The notes: generated from the letters alone by a model not told the origin. Counted from the stretch's first letter, positions 7,065-15,393 are shown. The stretch is DNA of 46,973 nt from Streptomyces melanogenes (GCF_014649795.1 NZ_BMTS01000038.1:1-46973); one strand, 5' to 3'. Numbers and translations: made by a program.

Positions 7065-8930
7065 ATGACCCAGAACGCACCGGCCCGACCGCGCACCCTC
7101 ACCGCTCCCGACGGCACCGCCTTCCGCGACCTCAACGGCAACGGCGTCATGGAACCGTACGAGAACCCCCGGCTGCCGGTCGACGAGCGGGTGGCTGACC
7201 TCGTGGGGCGTATGACGCTGGAGGAGAAGGCGGGCCTGCTCTTCCAGACCATGATCACCATCAATACCGACGGCACGCTCGTCGAGCCGGAGCCCGGCGC
7301 ACCCGACGACGACCCGATGCACGCCTCCACCTCCGCCATGGTGACGGGCAAGCTCATGAACCACTTCAACCTCTTCGGCGCCGCGGCCCCCCGCCGGATG
7401 GCCGAGTGGAACAACCGGCTCCAGGACCTGGCGGCGACCACCCGGCTCGGCATCCCCGTCACTGTCTCCACCGACCCCCGGCACGGTTTCGTCGACAACC
7501 CGGCCGCGAGCGCGCACACCGAGGGCTTCTCGCTCTGGCCGGAGCCGCCGGGCCTCGCGGCCATCGGCGACGAGGAACTGGTGCGCCGGTACGCGGACAT
7601 CGTGCGCCGCGAGTACCTCGCCGTCGGCATCCGGCTTGCCCTGCACCCCACGGCGGACCTCGCCACCGAGCCGCGCTGGGCGCGCGTGATGGGCACGTTC
7701 GGCTCCGATGCCGAGACGGTGGCCCGCCTGGTCGGCGCGTACGTCCGCGGCCTCCAGGGCGAGACCCTCGGCGCGAGCAGCGTCGCGGCCATGACGAAAC
7801 ACTTCCCCGGTGCCGGCCCGCAGTTGCGCGGCGAGGACGCTCACTTCCCGTACGGGCGCGAACAGGTCTATCCGGGCGGCAACTTCGACTACCACCTGAT
7901 CCCCTTCGAAGCCGCCTTCGCCGCGGGAACCTCGCAGATCATGCCCTACTACGCCCTGCCGGTCGGCACGGCGTACGAAGAGGTCGGCTTCGGCTTCAAC
8001 AAGGGCGTCATCACCGGGCTGCTGCGGGAGAAGTACGGCTTCGACGGCATCGTCTGCACCGACTGGGGGCTGGTCACCGACTCCCAGATCCTCGGGGCGC
8101 CCTTCCCCGCCCGGGCGTGGGGCGTGGAAGAGCTGGACCGCCTCACCCGCGTCGAACGTATCCTCGACGCCGGCGCCGACCAGCTCGGCGGCGAGGCGGC
8201 GCCCGAACTCGTCGTGGAGCTCGTGCGCGGCGGCAGGGTCGGTGTGGAGCGCCTCGACGTGTCGGTGGCACGCCTGCTGCGCGAAAAGTTCGTCCTCGGC
8301 CTCTTCGACGACCCGTACGTGGACGCCGACGCGGCCGAGCGGATCTGCGGCAGTGCGGAGTTCACCGCGGCGGGCCTCGCCGCGCAGAGCCGCTCCGTCA
8401 CGATCCTCAAGGACCGCCCCGCGGGGGAGTCGGCACCGCTGCTGCCGCTCCCGAAGGGCATCCGGATCTGGGTCCAGGGTGTCGATCCCGAGGTCGCCGG
8501 AGCGTATGCCACGGTGGTGGACCTTCCAGAGGAAGCCGACGTCGCGCTGATACGGATCGCCACGCCGCACGAGCTCCGGACCGAGGGCTTCGAGTCGTTC
8601 TTCCGCGCGGGCAGGCTCGACTTCACCGAGGACGAACTGCGGCCCCTCCTCCAGACCGCCGCGGCCGTGCCCACCGTCTTCGACATCTTCCTCGACCGCC
8701 CCGCGGTCATCCCGGATCTCGCCGAGAAGGCGGCGGCGCTGGTGGCGAACTACGGCGCCTCGGACACCGCACTGCTCGACGTCCTCTTCGGACGGGCCGA
8801 GGCCCAAGGGCGCCTGCCGTTCGAACTCGCCCGCTCCATGGACGCGGTCGTGGCGGGGGACGAGGACGTACCGAACGATTCGGGGGACCCGTTGTTTCCT
8901 TATGGGCATGGGGTGGTGCTGGGGCGTTAG
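7065..8930 (+). CDS. Glycoside hydrolase family 3 enzyme, cytoplasmic
   Basis: The 621-residue GH3 protein probably releases glucose or xylose from beta-glycosides by a retaining mechanism. The (beta/alpha)8 domain contains KHFPGAGP (245-252) and the catalytic nucleophile D333 in GFDGIVCTDWG. A shorter alpha/beta C-domain follows, ending with DPLFPYGHGV. Near the N-terminus, residues 22-33 (DLNGNGVMEPYE) resemble an EF-hand calcium loop, a feature of this actinobacterial GH3 branch. There is no signal peptide, so the substrate must first be imported. It lacks the PA14 insertion of the second GH3 enzyme at 36628. The ribosome site is modest (ACGAGAG just before ATG). A perfect LacI operator lies 39 nt upstream. 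The exact glycoside, probably a phenolic beta-glucoside given the neighbours, is inferred. Confidence 0.9.
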   Translation: MTQNAPARPRTLTAPDGTAFRDLNGNGVMEPYENPRLPVDERVADLVGRMTLEEKAGLLFQTMITINTDGTLVEPEPGAPDDDPMHASTSAMVTGKLMNHFNLFGAAAPRRMAEWNNRLQDLAATTRLGIPVTVSTDPRHGFVDNPAASAHTEGFSLWPEPPGLAAIGDEELVRRYADIVRREYLAVGIRLALHPTADLATEPRWARVMGTFGSDAETVARLVGAYVRGLQGETLGASSVAAMTKHFPGAGPQLRGEDAHFPYGREQVYPGGNFDYHLIPFEAAFAAGTSQIMPYYALPVGTAYEEVGFGFNKGVITGLLREKYGFDGIVCTDWGLVTDSQILGAPFPARAWGVEELDRLTRVERILDAGADQLGGEAAPELVVELVRGGRVGVERLDVSVARLLREKFVLGLFDDPYVDADAAERICGSAEFTAAGLAAQSRSVTILKDRPAGESAPLLPLPKGIRIWVQGVDPEVAGAYATVVDLPEEADVALIRIATPHELRTEGFESFFRAGRLDFTEDELRPLLQTAAAVPTVFDIFLDRPAVIPDLAEKAAALVANYGASDTALLDVLFGRAEAQGRLPFELARSMDAVVAGDEDVPNDSGDPLFPYGHGVVLGR

Positions 8931-9171
8931 GGCCGGTGCGGTGGTAGCGCCCGGGGGGCTGGGGTCGGGGCACCGGGGTGGCCTGCCGTGCGGGCGGCCG
9001 GGGAGCCCGTGTCCAAGCGGTCTCGGTGAAGTGCGGTGCTGATCCCACCCCAGGCAGGCCGGCGCCTTGGCGTCCCAGGGATCAGCACCCGGCTTCCGCC
9101 AACCCGCTCAGCGCGACCGGCGAGACACCAGCCCCTGCCGGGACCCCGGCCCCGCCCGACCACCCGGCTGG
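8931..9171. other. Gene-free spacer with a 12-bp inverted repeat
   Basis: No supported coding frame was found between the GH3 stop and the XRE remnant. The only clear structure is the inverted repeat at 9035-9089, listed separately. Confidence 0.5.
9035..9089. repeat. 12-bp inverted repeat with 31-nt spacer
   Basis: GGTGCTGATCCC (9035-9046) and its exact complement GGGATCAGCACC (9078-9089) flank a GC-rich spacer. It lies about 105 nt past the GH3 stop. It could be the GH3 terminator or the ends of a small degraded element; the long spacer makes a simple terminator less certain. Confidence 0.55.
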
Positions 9172-9382
9172 GTACTCACCCGCCGCCGGCCCATCGGGGA
9201 CCGCATCCGGGCCGCCCGGCTCGGCGCCGAGCCGACACGGCAGACGGTGGCCCTCCGCTGTGGCATGGACCGGGCGACGTACCTCCGGATCGAGCAGGGG
9301 CACGCTTCATCGCGCCTCGGCTCCCTCGCTGCTGATCTCCGACGCCATGGGCGTGCCGCTCGCCGGCCTCGTCGCTCCGTAG
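9172..9382 (+). pseudogene. XRE-family regulator, frameshifted remnant
   Basis: One frame reads TRRRPIGDRIRAARLGAEPTRQTVALRCGMDRATYLRIEQGHASSRLGSL, the helix-turn-helix of a small Streptomyces XRE protein. The family continuation (a DALGVPLADLV-type ending) is found in another frame as LLISDAMGVPLAGLVAP and a stop at 9382. A one-base indel near 9315-9335 separates the two halves. No clear start codon or ribosome site is visible at the 5' end. The gene is broken and the encoded DNA-binding domain would be cut short. Confidence 0.6.
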
Positions 9383-9573
9383 CGACCGACAGCGACTGGC
9401 GCGCGGACCAACGCCCGCCTCGGGCGGTGCCCAGCGCAGCTGGAGGCGGGCAGTCAACGGGGCGACGACTCCTCGTACAGCGGGTTCCCCGGGGCCGGGC
9501 TGACCCGGCAGAACGAGGTCACGATGGCGCGGAACCCGCCATGGTCGTGTTGCCGTGCCGTGTGCCGGATCGC

Positions 9574-9802
9574 CTACTCCTGGGGTCCGTCCTTCGTGTC
9601 GGAGTCCGGCGATGTGTTGAGGCAGGTGGTGCACTCCATCACGGCCGTGAAGTCGGCGGTGGCCGGGCGCGCCCCGCATTCGACCTGGTTCAGCAGGCTG
9701 TACGAGTACGGCAGCATCGCTGCGAGTTGCCGCTGGGTGAGGCGAGCGAGCCGTCTGCTCTTTGATGCGCGCGCCCGTGTGGTTGTCGTCCAGTGTCGGC
9801 AT
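9574..9802 (-). pseudogene. XRE-family regulator, frameshifted and truncated
   Basis: The minus-strand ATG at 9802 begins MPTLDDNHTGARIK, typical of Streptomyces XRE regulators. After that the homologous text is found in another frame: RRLARLTQRQLAAMLPYSYSLLNQVECGARPATADFTAV, then a stop at 9574. A small indel near 9755-9765 broke the frame, and the long C-terminal part usual for these roughly 400-residue proteins is gone. It sits 43 nt from, and divergent to, the flavoprotein gene at 9846, an arrangement common in Streptomyces. Its loss may leave the flavoprotein without its local regulator. Confidence 0.65.
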
Positions 9803-9845
9803 ACGGGTCTCCCTTCCCTGACTCGTCGTGCGGTGGGATGGGCTT

Positions 9846-10382
9846 ATGACGACGTCTCGAACTCTGTATCTGTTCTGCTCGGCCGCACCGCCGGTCTTCG
9901 ACGTTGCCCGGGTGATCGAGGAGGCCCAGACCGACGGCTGGGACCTGTGTCTGGGTCTGACGCCGAGTGCGGCCCGCTGGCTGGAGGACAGCCTCGACGG
10001 GCTTGCGGCGTTGACCGGCCATCCGGTGCGAGCCGACTACAAGCGCTCGGGGGAGCCGGACGTGTGGCCGAAGGCTGACGTCATCCTCTTCGCGCCGGCC
10101 ACCTTCAATTCGATCAACGCATGGGGGCTCGGCCTGACGAACAGCTTCGTGGTGGGGGTGGTGGCGGAGGGGATCGGCAAGGGGATCCGCACAGTCACGA
10201 TGCCATGCGTGAACGCGGCCTACGTCCAGCATCCGCAGTTCGAGCAGTCGGTGGCGACGCTGCGCGCGGCCGGTGTAACCGTGCTGTACGGCGAGGGCGG
10301 GTTCGCGCCGAACCAGCCCGGACAGCGGAGGCCGGAGGGTTACCCGTGGCGCCTCGCGCTCGATGCCGTCGGCGCGGCATGA
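9846..10382 (+). CDS. Flavoprotein (HFCD/Dfp-like fold)
   Basis: This 178-residue protein resembles the homo-oligomeric flavin-containing Cys decarboxylase family, whose members include phosphopantothenoylcysteine decarboxylase and EpiD. It has an N-terminal Rossmann-like strand (TLYLFCSAAPP), the segment LFAPATFNSINAWGLG in the place of the family PASANT region, and TVTMPCVNAAY where the family has its PxMN loop. FMN binding is likely; the reaction is unknown. Stand-alone copies in Streptomyces are usually next to an XRE regulator, here the broken gene at 9574-9802. The ATG at 9846 was preferred to a GTG at 9828 because the protein fold begins there, although neither has a strong ribosome site. 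No link to the aromatic pathway is evident. Confidence 0.75.
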   Translation: MTTSRTLYLFCSAAPPVFDVARVIEEAQTDGWDLCLGLTPSAARWLEDSLDGLAALTGHPVRADYKRSGEPDVWPKADVILFAPATFNSINAWGLGLTNSFVVGVVAEGIGKGIRTVTMPCVNAAYVQHPQFEQSVATLRAAGVTVLYGEGGFAPNQPGQRRPEGYPWRLALDAVGAA

Positions 10383-10602
10383 CGAAAGCGCCCCCGCTTG
10401 GCCCGAAAGCCGGTTGCCCGGCCGGCGCCCCGGGTGCCGTGCAGGCGGCCCCCGGGCCACGGGCCCCGTTACGCGAGTGCGGCGAGCGCCGTGACCCTGG
10501 CAGCACCCATCGGGTTCTGCCCGAGCCGCAGGTCGCCCGGCTCGGCAGGGAGAACCCCGGCGGCACTGCCCAGGCGCCGTCCACGTCGCTACCCACAGCG
10601 TG

Positions 10603-10614
10603 TAACGCGTGTAA
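10603..10614. promoter_or_regulatory. LacI-type operator upstream of lacI-family gene
   Basis: TAACGCGTGTAA matches the TTACACGTGTAA consensus at 10 of 12 positions. It ends 49 nt before the regulator start, implying autoregulation by a weaker site. Confidence 0.6.
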
Positions 10615-10663
10615 CCTTGTTCGGTGCTGGTCGGGCGACCGGTAGGAGCGAGGAAAAGGTGCC

Positions 10664-11668
10664 ATGGCCAAGGAGTCCGCGTCGGCAGCCGTCACCAGCG
10701 CGGATGTGGCGCGCCTCGCCGGTGTGTCACGGGCCACGGTGTCCTTTGTGCTCAACGACACCCAGGCGCACCGGGTCAGCGACACCACGCGGGCACGCGT
10801 GCTCGCCGCGGCCGACCAACTGGGTTACGTCCCGCACGCCGCCGCCCGTTCGCTGCGCGCGGGCCGGAGCAACCTGGTGCTGATGCCGACGTCCGTCTCG
10901 GCGGTCGGCCGTCTGGTCAGCGCCTGGCTCGACGACCTGCACAGCGAACTCGAACGGCACGGATACACCACCGTGCTGCACGCCGGACGCTTCTCCGACG
11001 CGGTCGGCGCCGCCCGGGCCTGGGCCGAACTGCGGCCGGCGGCGGTGGTCGCCCTCGATGGCGGCAGCCTGACCGCCGAGGCCGCCGGGGTCCTGCGCCG
11101 GGCCGGGGTGCGCGCTGTGGTGGGCTTCGCCGCCCGGCCGGTGGAAGGTGTCTACACCGTCGCCTTCGACCATGCCCGTATCGGTGCGCTCGCCGCAGAG
11201 CACCTCATCTCCCGCGGGCGGCGCCGCATCGGTGTCGTGATGCCGAAGGAACGCGGCCTCGACACCTTCGCCCGACCGCGCCTGGCCGGCGCCGAGAGCG
11301 TCGCGGCGCGCAGTACGTCCACCGTCAACGCGGTGGAGATGGCCTACACCCGCCAATCCGCAGCCGAACTGGCCGCGCGCTGGTCCGAGCTGGGCCTGGA
11401 CGGGGTGTTCGCCTACAACGACGAGTACGCGGCGCTCCTCGTACGCGCCCTCCAGGACGAAGGCATCTCGGTGCCCGAGGACGTCGCCGTCGTCGGCTGC
11501 GACGACCTGGTGCTCGCGGCGCTGGAGCGGCCCGCGCTCACCACCGTACGTCTCGACCTGCCCGCGCCCGCGCGGATCGCGGACGCCCTGCACACGTTGG
11601 TCGACACCGGCAAGGCGCCCGGGATGCCGGGCATGGAGCCTGTTCTGATTCACCGCCAGTCCTCGTGA
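10664..11668 (+). CDS. LacI-family transcriptional repressor
   Basis: The 334-residue regulator has an N-terminal LacI helix-turn-helix at residues 11-32 (TSADVARLAGVSRATVSFVLND) and a hinge region (AARSLRAGRSN, about 59-69). A periplasmic-binding-protein-like sensor domain follows and runs to the end. FAYNDEYAALLVRALQDEGISVPEDVAVVGCDD is the conserved second half of the sensor. The ATG at 10664 follows a GAGGAAAAGG stretch. Such proteins bind palindromes with a central CG as dimers and are usually released by a sugar or glycoside. The matching palindrome TTACACGTGTAA recurs through the island, including 49 nt upstream of this gene, so I infer it is the repressor of those sites. The ligand is unknown. 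A 20-bp tandem duplication spans its stop codon. Confidence 0.93.
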   Translation: MAKESASAAVTSADVARLAGVSRATVSFVLNDTQAHRVSDTTRARVLAAADQLGYVPHAAARSLRAGRSNLVLMPTSVSAVGRLVSAWLDDLHSELERHGYTTVLHAGRFSDAVGAARAWAELRPAAVVALDGGSLTAEAAGVLRRAGVRAVVGFAARPVEGVYTVAFDHARIGALAAEHLISRGRRRIGVVMPKERGLDTFARPRLAGAESVAARSTSTVNAVEMAYTRQSAAELAARWSELGLDGVFAYNDEYAALLVRALQDEGISVPEDVAVVGCDDLVLAALERPALTTVRLDLPAPARIADALHTLVDTGKAPGMPGMEPVLIHRQSS

Positions 11669-11690
11669 CGCACCGTCAGTCCTCCTGACG
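11651..11690 (+). repeat. 20-bp tandem duplication over the lacI stop codon
   Basis: CACCGCCAGTCCTCGTGACG (11651-11670) is followed directly by CACCGTCAGTCCTCCTGACG (11671-11690), with two mismatches. Each unit encodes HRQSS and a stop, so the second copy is a silent duplicate of the C-terminus and stop. Confidence 0.8.
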
Positions 11691-11783
11691 CGGGACAGCG
11701 CGACGCCCGTGCGCGACGCCCCGCTGACTCCTGGACTGCTGCGCGCAGGCCCCCCGCGCGGCGCCCAGGCTCCCGGGTGGCGC

Positions 11784-12755
11784 TCAGGCTTCCAGGTGGC
11801 GGGCGAGGAAGGCGACGCTCTCCGTCACGATCGGCGTCACATCGGGGGCGCCGAGGAAGATGTGATCGGCACCGTCCACCGGCTGGAGGGTGACATCGCC
11901 GCCGACTTCTTCGAGCGCCTTGGCGAGGACCTCGCTCTGGCTGTACGGCACGAGGCCGTCCTTCGTTCCGTGGACCAGGAGGAACGGCGGGGGCGTCGCA
12001 GGGCCCGCGTAGGTGACGGGGCTGGCGGCGCGGGCCAGCTCGGGATGCTGTTCAGCGGTGCCGCCCAGGAGCGCGGTGAACGGGTTGGGGTACTCCACGC
12101 CGGACGGGGCGGGGGGCAGCGCGTGCGAGAGCAGCGAGCCGATCTCGGTCACCCCGTACCAGTCGACGACGGCCACAACGCCGCTGTCCTCGTCGCGCAC
12201 CCCTTCCTCGCCCTCCAGTGTCTCGCCGTCGGCGCTGTCCGGGCGGGCGAGCCCGGCCAGGGCGGCCAGGTGCCCGCCGGCCGACTCGCCCCAGACGCCG
12301 ATGCGGTCCTTGTCGATCCCGAGGGTGTCGGCGAACCGGCGCACATACCGGATGGCGGCCTTCACGTCGTGCAGCTGCGCCGGGAACGGGGCCTCCAGGC
12401 TGTGCCGGTAGTCGATGGACACGAGCGCGAGCCCGGCCGCCAGCACCGTGCGGTGCAGCAGCTCGACGGAGACGGTCGGCGGCGGGTAGCGGCGGTCGCC
12501 CTCCAGCCAGCCCCCGCCGTGGATCCACACCACGGCCGGAACAGGGCCGTCGGAGGCCGGTACGTGTACGTCGAGCAGCCGGGGCCGGTAGCCGGGGGTG
12601 GTCGCGTACGTCGCACCGTCGAAGTGGCGCACGCCGTCCTGGCCGACCACGGGCGGGGCGGGAGCGAGGAAGGGAGGCGGCGGCCACTCCATACCGGGCT
12701 CGCCTGCAGCCTGCTGGCCCGGGGACCGCTGGGCCGCCGCTGGTGATTGCGTCAT
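11784..12755 (-). CDS. Alpha/beta hydrolase, HSL-like esterase
   Basis: The 323-residue cytoplasmic esterase/lipase belongs to the hormone-sensitive-lipase/BD-FAE group. The oxyanion motif HGGGW lies at 79-83 and the nucleophile Ser158 is in GESAG. The later HGTKDGLVPY and GADHIF segments supply the catalytic Asp and His. There is no signal peptide. BD-FAE-like enzymes include feruloyl and acetyl esterases acting on plant esters, so removal of acyl groups from imported glycosides is a reasonable guess. It is convergent with the lacI-family gene, and its start faces a perfect 18-nt palindromic operator at 12933-12950, about 180 nt upstream. An AGAGGCGG stretch about 8 nt before the ATG serves as ribosome site. 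Confidence 0.88.
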   Translation of the reverse strand: MTQSPAAAQRSPGQQAAGEPGMEWPPPPFLAPAPPVVGQDGVRHFDGATYATTPGYRPRLLDVHVPASDGPVPAVVWIHGGGWLEGDRRYPPPTVSVELLHRTVLAAGLALVSIDYRHSLEAPFPAQLHDVKAAIRYVRRFADTLGIDKDRIGVWGESAGGHLAALAGLARPDSADGETLEGEEGVRDEDSGVVAVVDWYGVTEIGSLLSHALPPAPSGVEYPNPFTALLGGTAEQHPELARAASPVTYAGPATPPPFLLVHGTKDGLVPYSQSEVLAKALEEVGGDVTLQPVDGADHIFLGAPDVTPIVTESVAFLARHLEA

Positions 12756-12932
12756 AGGTGTCCGCCTCTTTCTGCTGGGTGCGTGTCCAGTGAGGGCTTG
12801 GCACGCCGAGTCGTCATGGCCGGGTGGGCGCGACGACCGGGCGCACCGAGCCGAGTTTCCTCGGGCCTCGGAATTCGGAATCTCGCAACGTATGTCCGAA
12901 ATGCCTTGTGCGGGCCGGTCGAGGTTGTTAAT

Positions 12933-12950
12933 GTGTTACACGTGTAACAC
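12933..12950. promoter_or_regulatory. LacI-type operator, perfect 18-nt palindrome
   Basis: GTGTTACACGTGTAACAC is a perfect 18-nt palindrome around the 12-nt consensus and the most symmetrical site seen. It lies between the divergent hydrolase and ATP-binding-protein genes. Confidence 0.88.
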
Positions 12951-13011
12951 GACATCTTGCGACTCCTTGTGGGTCAAGTCAAGGAACTTCAAGGCCTGGA
13001 TCGCGGGTCGG

Positions 13012-13023
13012 TTACACGAGTGA
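13012..13023. promoter_or_regulatory. Weak LacI-type operator before the ATP-binding protein gene
   Basis: TTACACGAGTGA matches the consensus at 10 of 12 positions. It is 76 nt centre-to-centre from the strong site and 41 nt before the start at 13065. It could be an auxiliary site. Confidence 0.45.
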
Positions 13024-13064
13024 ACAGAAGCTGTTGTCACCCCCACCTCTCCGGGGAGCCCGCC

Positions 13065-13565
13065 ATGTTCAACGCCGCCCCTTCCCCCGCCGGACGCATC
13101 CGCACCCCGAGACCCTCGCCGCCCCTGTCGCCCGCCGCGCCGCACGGCTGTCGCCGCGTCCGCTGGGCGGTGAGGCCGACGGCCGCCGCGGTCCCGGCGG
13201 TCCGCGCGTCCGTCCGTACCGTCCTCGACGGCTGGTGCGTCGCGTCGGACCGGGGGGAGGTGCTGCTCCTCACCGTGAGTGAGCTTGTCACCAATGCCGT
13301 GCGGCACGCCGGTGCCGTCACTGGCCGGCTGTACGCCACGCTCACCCTCGGGGGCGGGTGGCTGCGGTTCGAAGTCGCCGACGGTGATCCCGCTCTGCCG
13401 TGTGTCGACCGGGGGTTCGACGTCGACGTCGAGGTTGATGCCGAGGCGGAGGGGGGTCGCGGTCTCATGATCGTGGGCCTCCTTGCCGGTGAGGCGGGTG
13501 GCGGACTGGTGGCGTTCCGTGCCGGTACCGGCAAGGTCGTCGGAGTCCGCGTCCCCGCCGCGTAA
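13065..13565 (+). CDS. ATP-binding protein, anti-sigma (HATPase_c) type
   Basis: The 166-residue protein contains a GHKL ATPase domain of the SpoIIAB/RsbW kind: N-box SELVTNAVRHAG, G1 region VADGDPALP and G2 region GGRGLMIV. Streptomyces genomes carry dozens of such small proteins, which are thought to act as anti-sigma factors or serine kinases. The N-terminal 30 or so residues are low-complexity Pro/Arg. The ATG at 13065 has GGGGAG about 9 nt upstream and was chosen over a longer frame beginning at 12957. It sits between the LacI operator region and the aromatic operon. Whether it belongs to either system cannot be decided from the sequence. Confidence 0.82.
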   Translation: MFNAAPSPAGRIRTPRPSPPLSPAAPHGCRRVRWAVRPTAAAVPAVRASVRTVLDGWCVASDRGEVLLLTVSELVTNAVRHAGAVTGRLYATLTLGGGWLRFEVADGDPALPCVDRGFDVDVEVDAEAEGGRGLMIVGLLAGEAGGGLVAFRAGTGKVVGVRVPAA

Positions 13566-13631
13566 CCCCGCCGTGCCGGGCCCGGCTCTCCTGTGTGACG
13601 CATCGTCAGCGAAAATCTATATCGAGAAATA

Positions 13632-13661
13632 TTGACGCTCGTTAGTTTGGCGACATACTTA
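13632..13661 (+). promoter_or_regulatory. Candidate promoter of the aryl-CoA ligase gene
   Basis: TTGACG (13632-13637) and TACTTA (13656-13661) are separated by 18 nt in a locally AT-rich stretch, with the start codon 40 nt further on. Just upstream, TATATCGAGAAATA resembles the sequence before the promoter at 15971, which suggests a shared control site. Confidence 0.5.
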
Positions 13662-13701
13662 CCTCACTCCCTCTGCTGCCCCCGAGATTGAGGTGCGCCC
13701 C

Positions 13702-15312
13702 ATGGAGCTCTCCCCGTCCGCCCATGTGGACACGTTCTGCCGAGACCGGCTCCCCGCCTTCCCGCTCTGGCCCCAACTGCACTACGACCTGCCGGAGTTG
13801 ACGTATCCGGACCGTCTCAACTGCGCCCAGTACCTGCTCGACGACGCTGTCGAACGCTGGGGCGCCGACCGGCCCTGCCTGCTCACCCCCACCGACCGTT
13901 GGACCTACGGCGACCTCCTGCTGCGCGCCAACCAAATGGCGCGGGTCCTCACCGAGGATTTCGGACTGCGCCCCGGCAACCGCGTCCTGCTGCGCGGCCC
14001 CAACAATCCGTGGCTCGTCGCCGCCTGGTTCGGGGTGCTCAAGGCGGGCGGGGTCGCTGTCACGACGATGCCGATGCTGCGCGCCGCGGAACTCACCCAG
14101 CTGCACGACATCAGTCGCCCCGTTGTCGCCCTCTGCGATCACCGCTACGTCGACGAACTCGATGCCGCGGACACACCGGGCCTGACCGTCCTCGTTTACG
14201 GCGGCGACGATCTGGCGCGGCGCTGCGAGGCGAAGGACGGCGCCTTCACGAACGTCGTCACCGCCGCCGACGACGTGGCCCTGATCGCCTTCACCTCCGG
14301 TACGACGGGACGGCCCAAGGCGACCCTGCACTTCCACCGCGATGTGCTCGCCAATGCCGACACGTTCTCGCGGCATGTCCTCAAACCCCGTCAGGACGAC
14401 GTGTTCACCGGGACGCCGCCGCTGGCCTTCACCTTCGGACTCGGCGGCCTGGTCGTCTTCCCTCTGCACGTGGGGGCGGCGACGCTGCTGCTCGAGCAGG
14501 CGTCGCCGGAGCAGCTGGCCGCTCTCGTGGCGGAGCACGGCGTCACCGTGCTGATCACCGCGCCCACCGCCTACCGGGCGATGCTGGCGGCCGGTGTGGA
14601 GGACCGCCTGGCGGGCCTGCGCCGGTGCGTATCGGCCGGAGAGGCGTTGCCCGCCCAGGTGTGGGAGGACTTCCGCGACGCGACGGGCCTGCGCATCATC
14701 GACGGCATCGGCGCCACCGAGATGCTCCATGTGTTCATCTCGGCGGCGGACGACGCCATACGTCCCGGCGCCACCGGCAAGCCGGTCCCCGGGTACCGGG
14801 CGATGGTCGTCGACGAGGCGGGCGATCCCGTGCCCGACGGGGAGCCCGGCCTCCTCGCGGTCACCGGCCCCACCGGTTGCCGCTACCTCGACGACCCGCG
14901 CCAGACGACGTACGTCAGGAACGGCTGGAACATCACGGGCGACACCTACATACGGGACCGGGACGGCTACTTCTGGTACGTGGCCCGCAGCGACGACATG
15001 ATCGTCTCCTCCGGATACAACATCGCCGGTCCCGAGGTCGAGAAGGCGCTCGTCACGCACCCGTACGTCCTGGAGTGCGGCGTCGTCGGAGCACCCGACG
15101 ACAAGCGCGGGATGGTCGTCAAGGCGTATGTGGTCCTGCGTGAGGGCGTTGCCCCCGACGAACTCACCGCCAAGGAACTCCAGCACCACGTGAAGCAGAC
15201 CATCGCGCCCTACAAGTACCCGCGCGCCGTCGAGTTCGTCGCCGAACTGCCGCGCACGAGTAATGGAAAGCTCCAGCGCGTTGCCCTGCGGGAGCGGGCG
15301 GCGAAGAGCTGA
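13702..15312 (+). CDS. Aryl-CoA ligase (benzoate/2-aminobenzoate/salicylate-CoA ligase type)
   Basis: The 536-residue ANL-superfamily enzyme should activate an aromatic carboxylate with ATP to the acyl-adenylate and then to the CoA thioester. The AMP-binding P-loop FTSGTTGRPK is at 197-206, the GATE-type adenine motif at IGATEML (about residues 335-341), and the C-terminal catalytic Lys at about 523 in SNGKLQR. The opening segment (FPLWPQLHYDLPELTYPDRLNCAQYLLD) is typical of the benzoate/2-aminobenzoate-CoA ligase branch. The ATG at 13702 has GAGGTG 7 nt upstream; a GTG three codons earlier is less likely. It heads the aromatic cluster. With a gentisate dioxygenase downstream, salicylate is the best substrate guess and anthranilate the main alternative. 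Confidence 0.85.
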   Translation: MELSPSAHVDTFCRDRLPAFPLWPQLHYDLPELTYPDRLNCAQYLLDDAVERWGADRPCLLTPTDRWTYGDLLLRANQMARVLTEDFGLRPGNRVLLRGPNNPWLVAAWFGVLKAGGVAVTTMPMLRAAELTQLHDISRPVVALCDHRYVDELDAADTPGLTVLVYGGDDLARRCEAKDGAFTNVVTAADDVALIAFTSGTTGRPKATLHFHRDVLANADTFSRHVLKPRQDDVFTGTPPLAFTFGLGGLVVFPLHVGAATLLLEQASPEQLAALVAEHGVTVLITAPTAYRAMLAAGVEDRLAGLRRCVSAGEALPAQVWEDFRDATGLRIIDGIGATEMLHVFISAADDAIRPGATGKPVPGYRAMVVDEAGDPVPDGEPGLLAVTGPTGCRYLDDPRQTTYVRNGWNITGDTYIRDRDGYFWYVARSDDMIVSSGYNIAGPEVEKALVTHPYVLECGVVGAPDDKRGMVVKAYVVLREGVAPDELTAKELQHHVKQTIAPYKYPRAVEFVAELPRTSNGKLQRVALRERAAKS

Positions 15313-15324
15313 GCGCGGCTGGAA

Positions 15325-15382
15325 GTGTCGTGCGTTGTCTGCGGGCCGGTGGGGGCTGGTCGCGCAGTTCCCCGCGCCCCTA
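15325..15382 (+). repeat. Streptomyces-type dispersed intergenic repeat
   Basis: The text GGCTGGTCGCGCAGTTCCCC and its flanks matches, from memory, a sequence scattered between genes in many Streptomyces genomes, often as half of a long hairpin. Only one arm is visible here. It supports the host assignment and has no known function. Confidence 0.55.
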
Positions 15383-15393
15383 AAGACAAGGAA

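Larger units (their letters stand above)
12756..13064. other. Divergent operator region, hydrolase / anti-sigma-type ATPase
   Basis: This gene-free divergent region carries the strongest operator of the window (12933-12950) and a weaker one (13012-13023), and includes AT-richer stretches such as GAGGTTGTTAATGTG. Both flanking genes could be controlled from here. Confidence 0.6.

Noticed and set aside
7014..8909. 631-codon minus-strand frame opposite the first GH3 gene
   Set aside because: It is a shadow of the GH3 coding strand, with no recognisable domain, and it would run over the operator.
12560..12575. Additional LacI-like site (ACGTGTACGTCG) inside the hydrolase gene
   Set aside because: It is not palindromic around the ACACGTGT core and lies in coding sequence, with poor agreement to the consensus.
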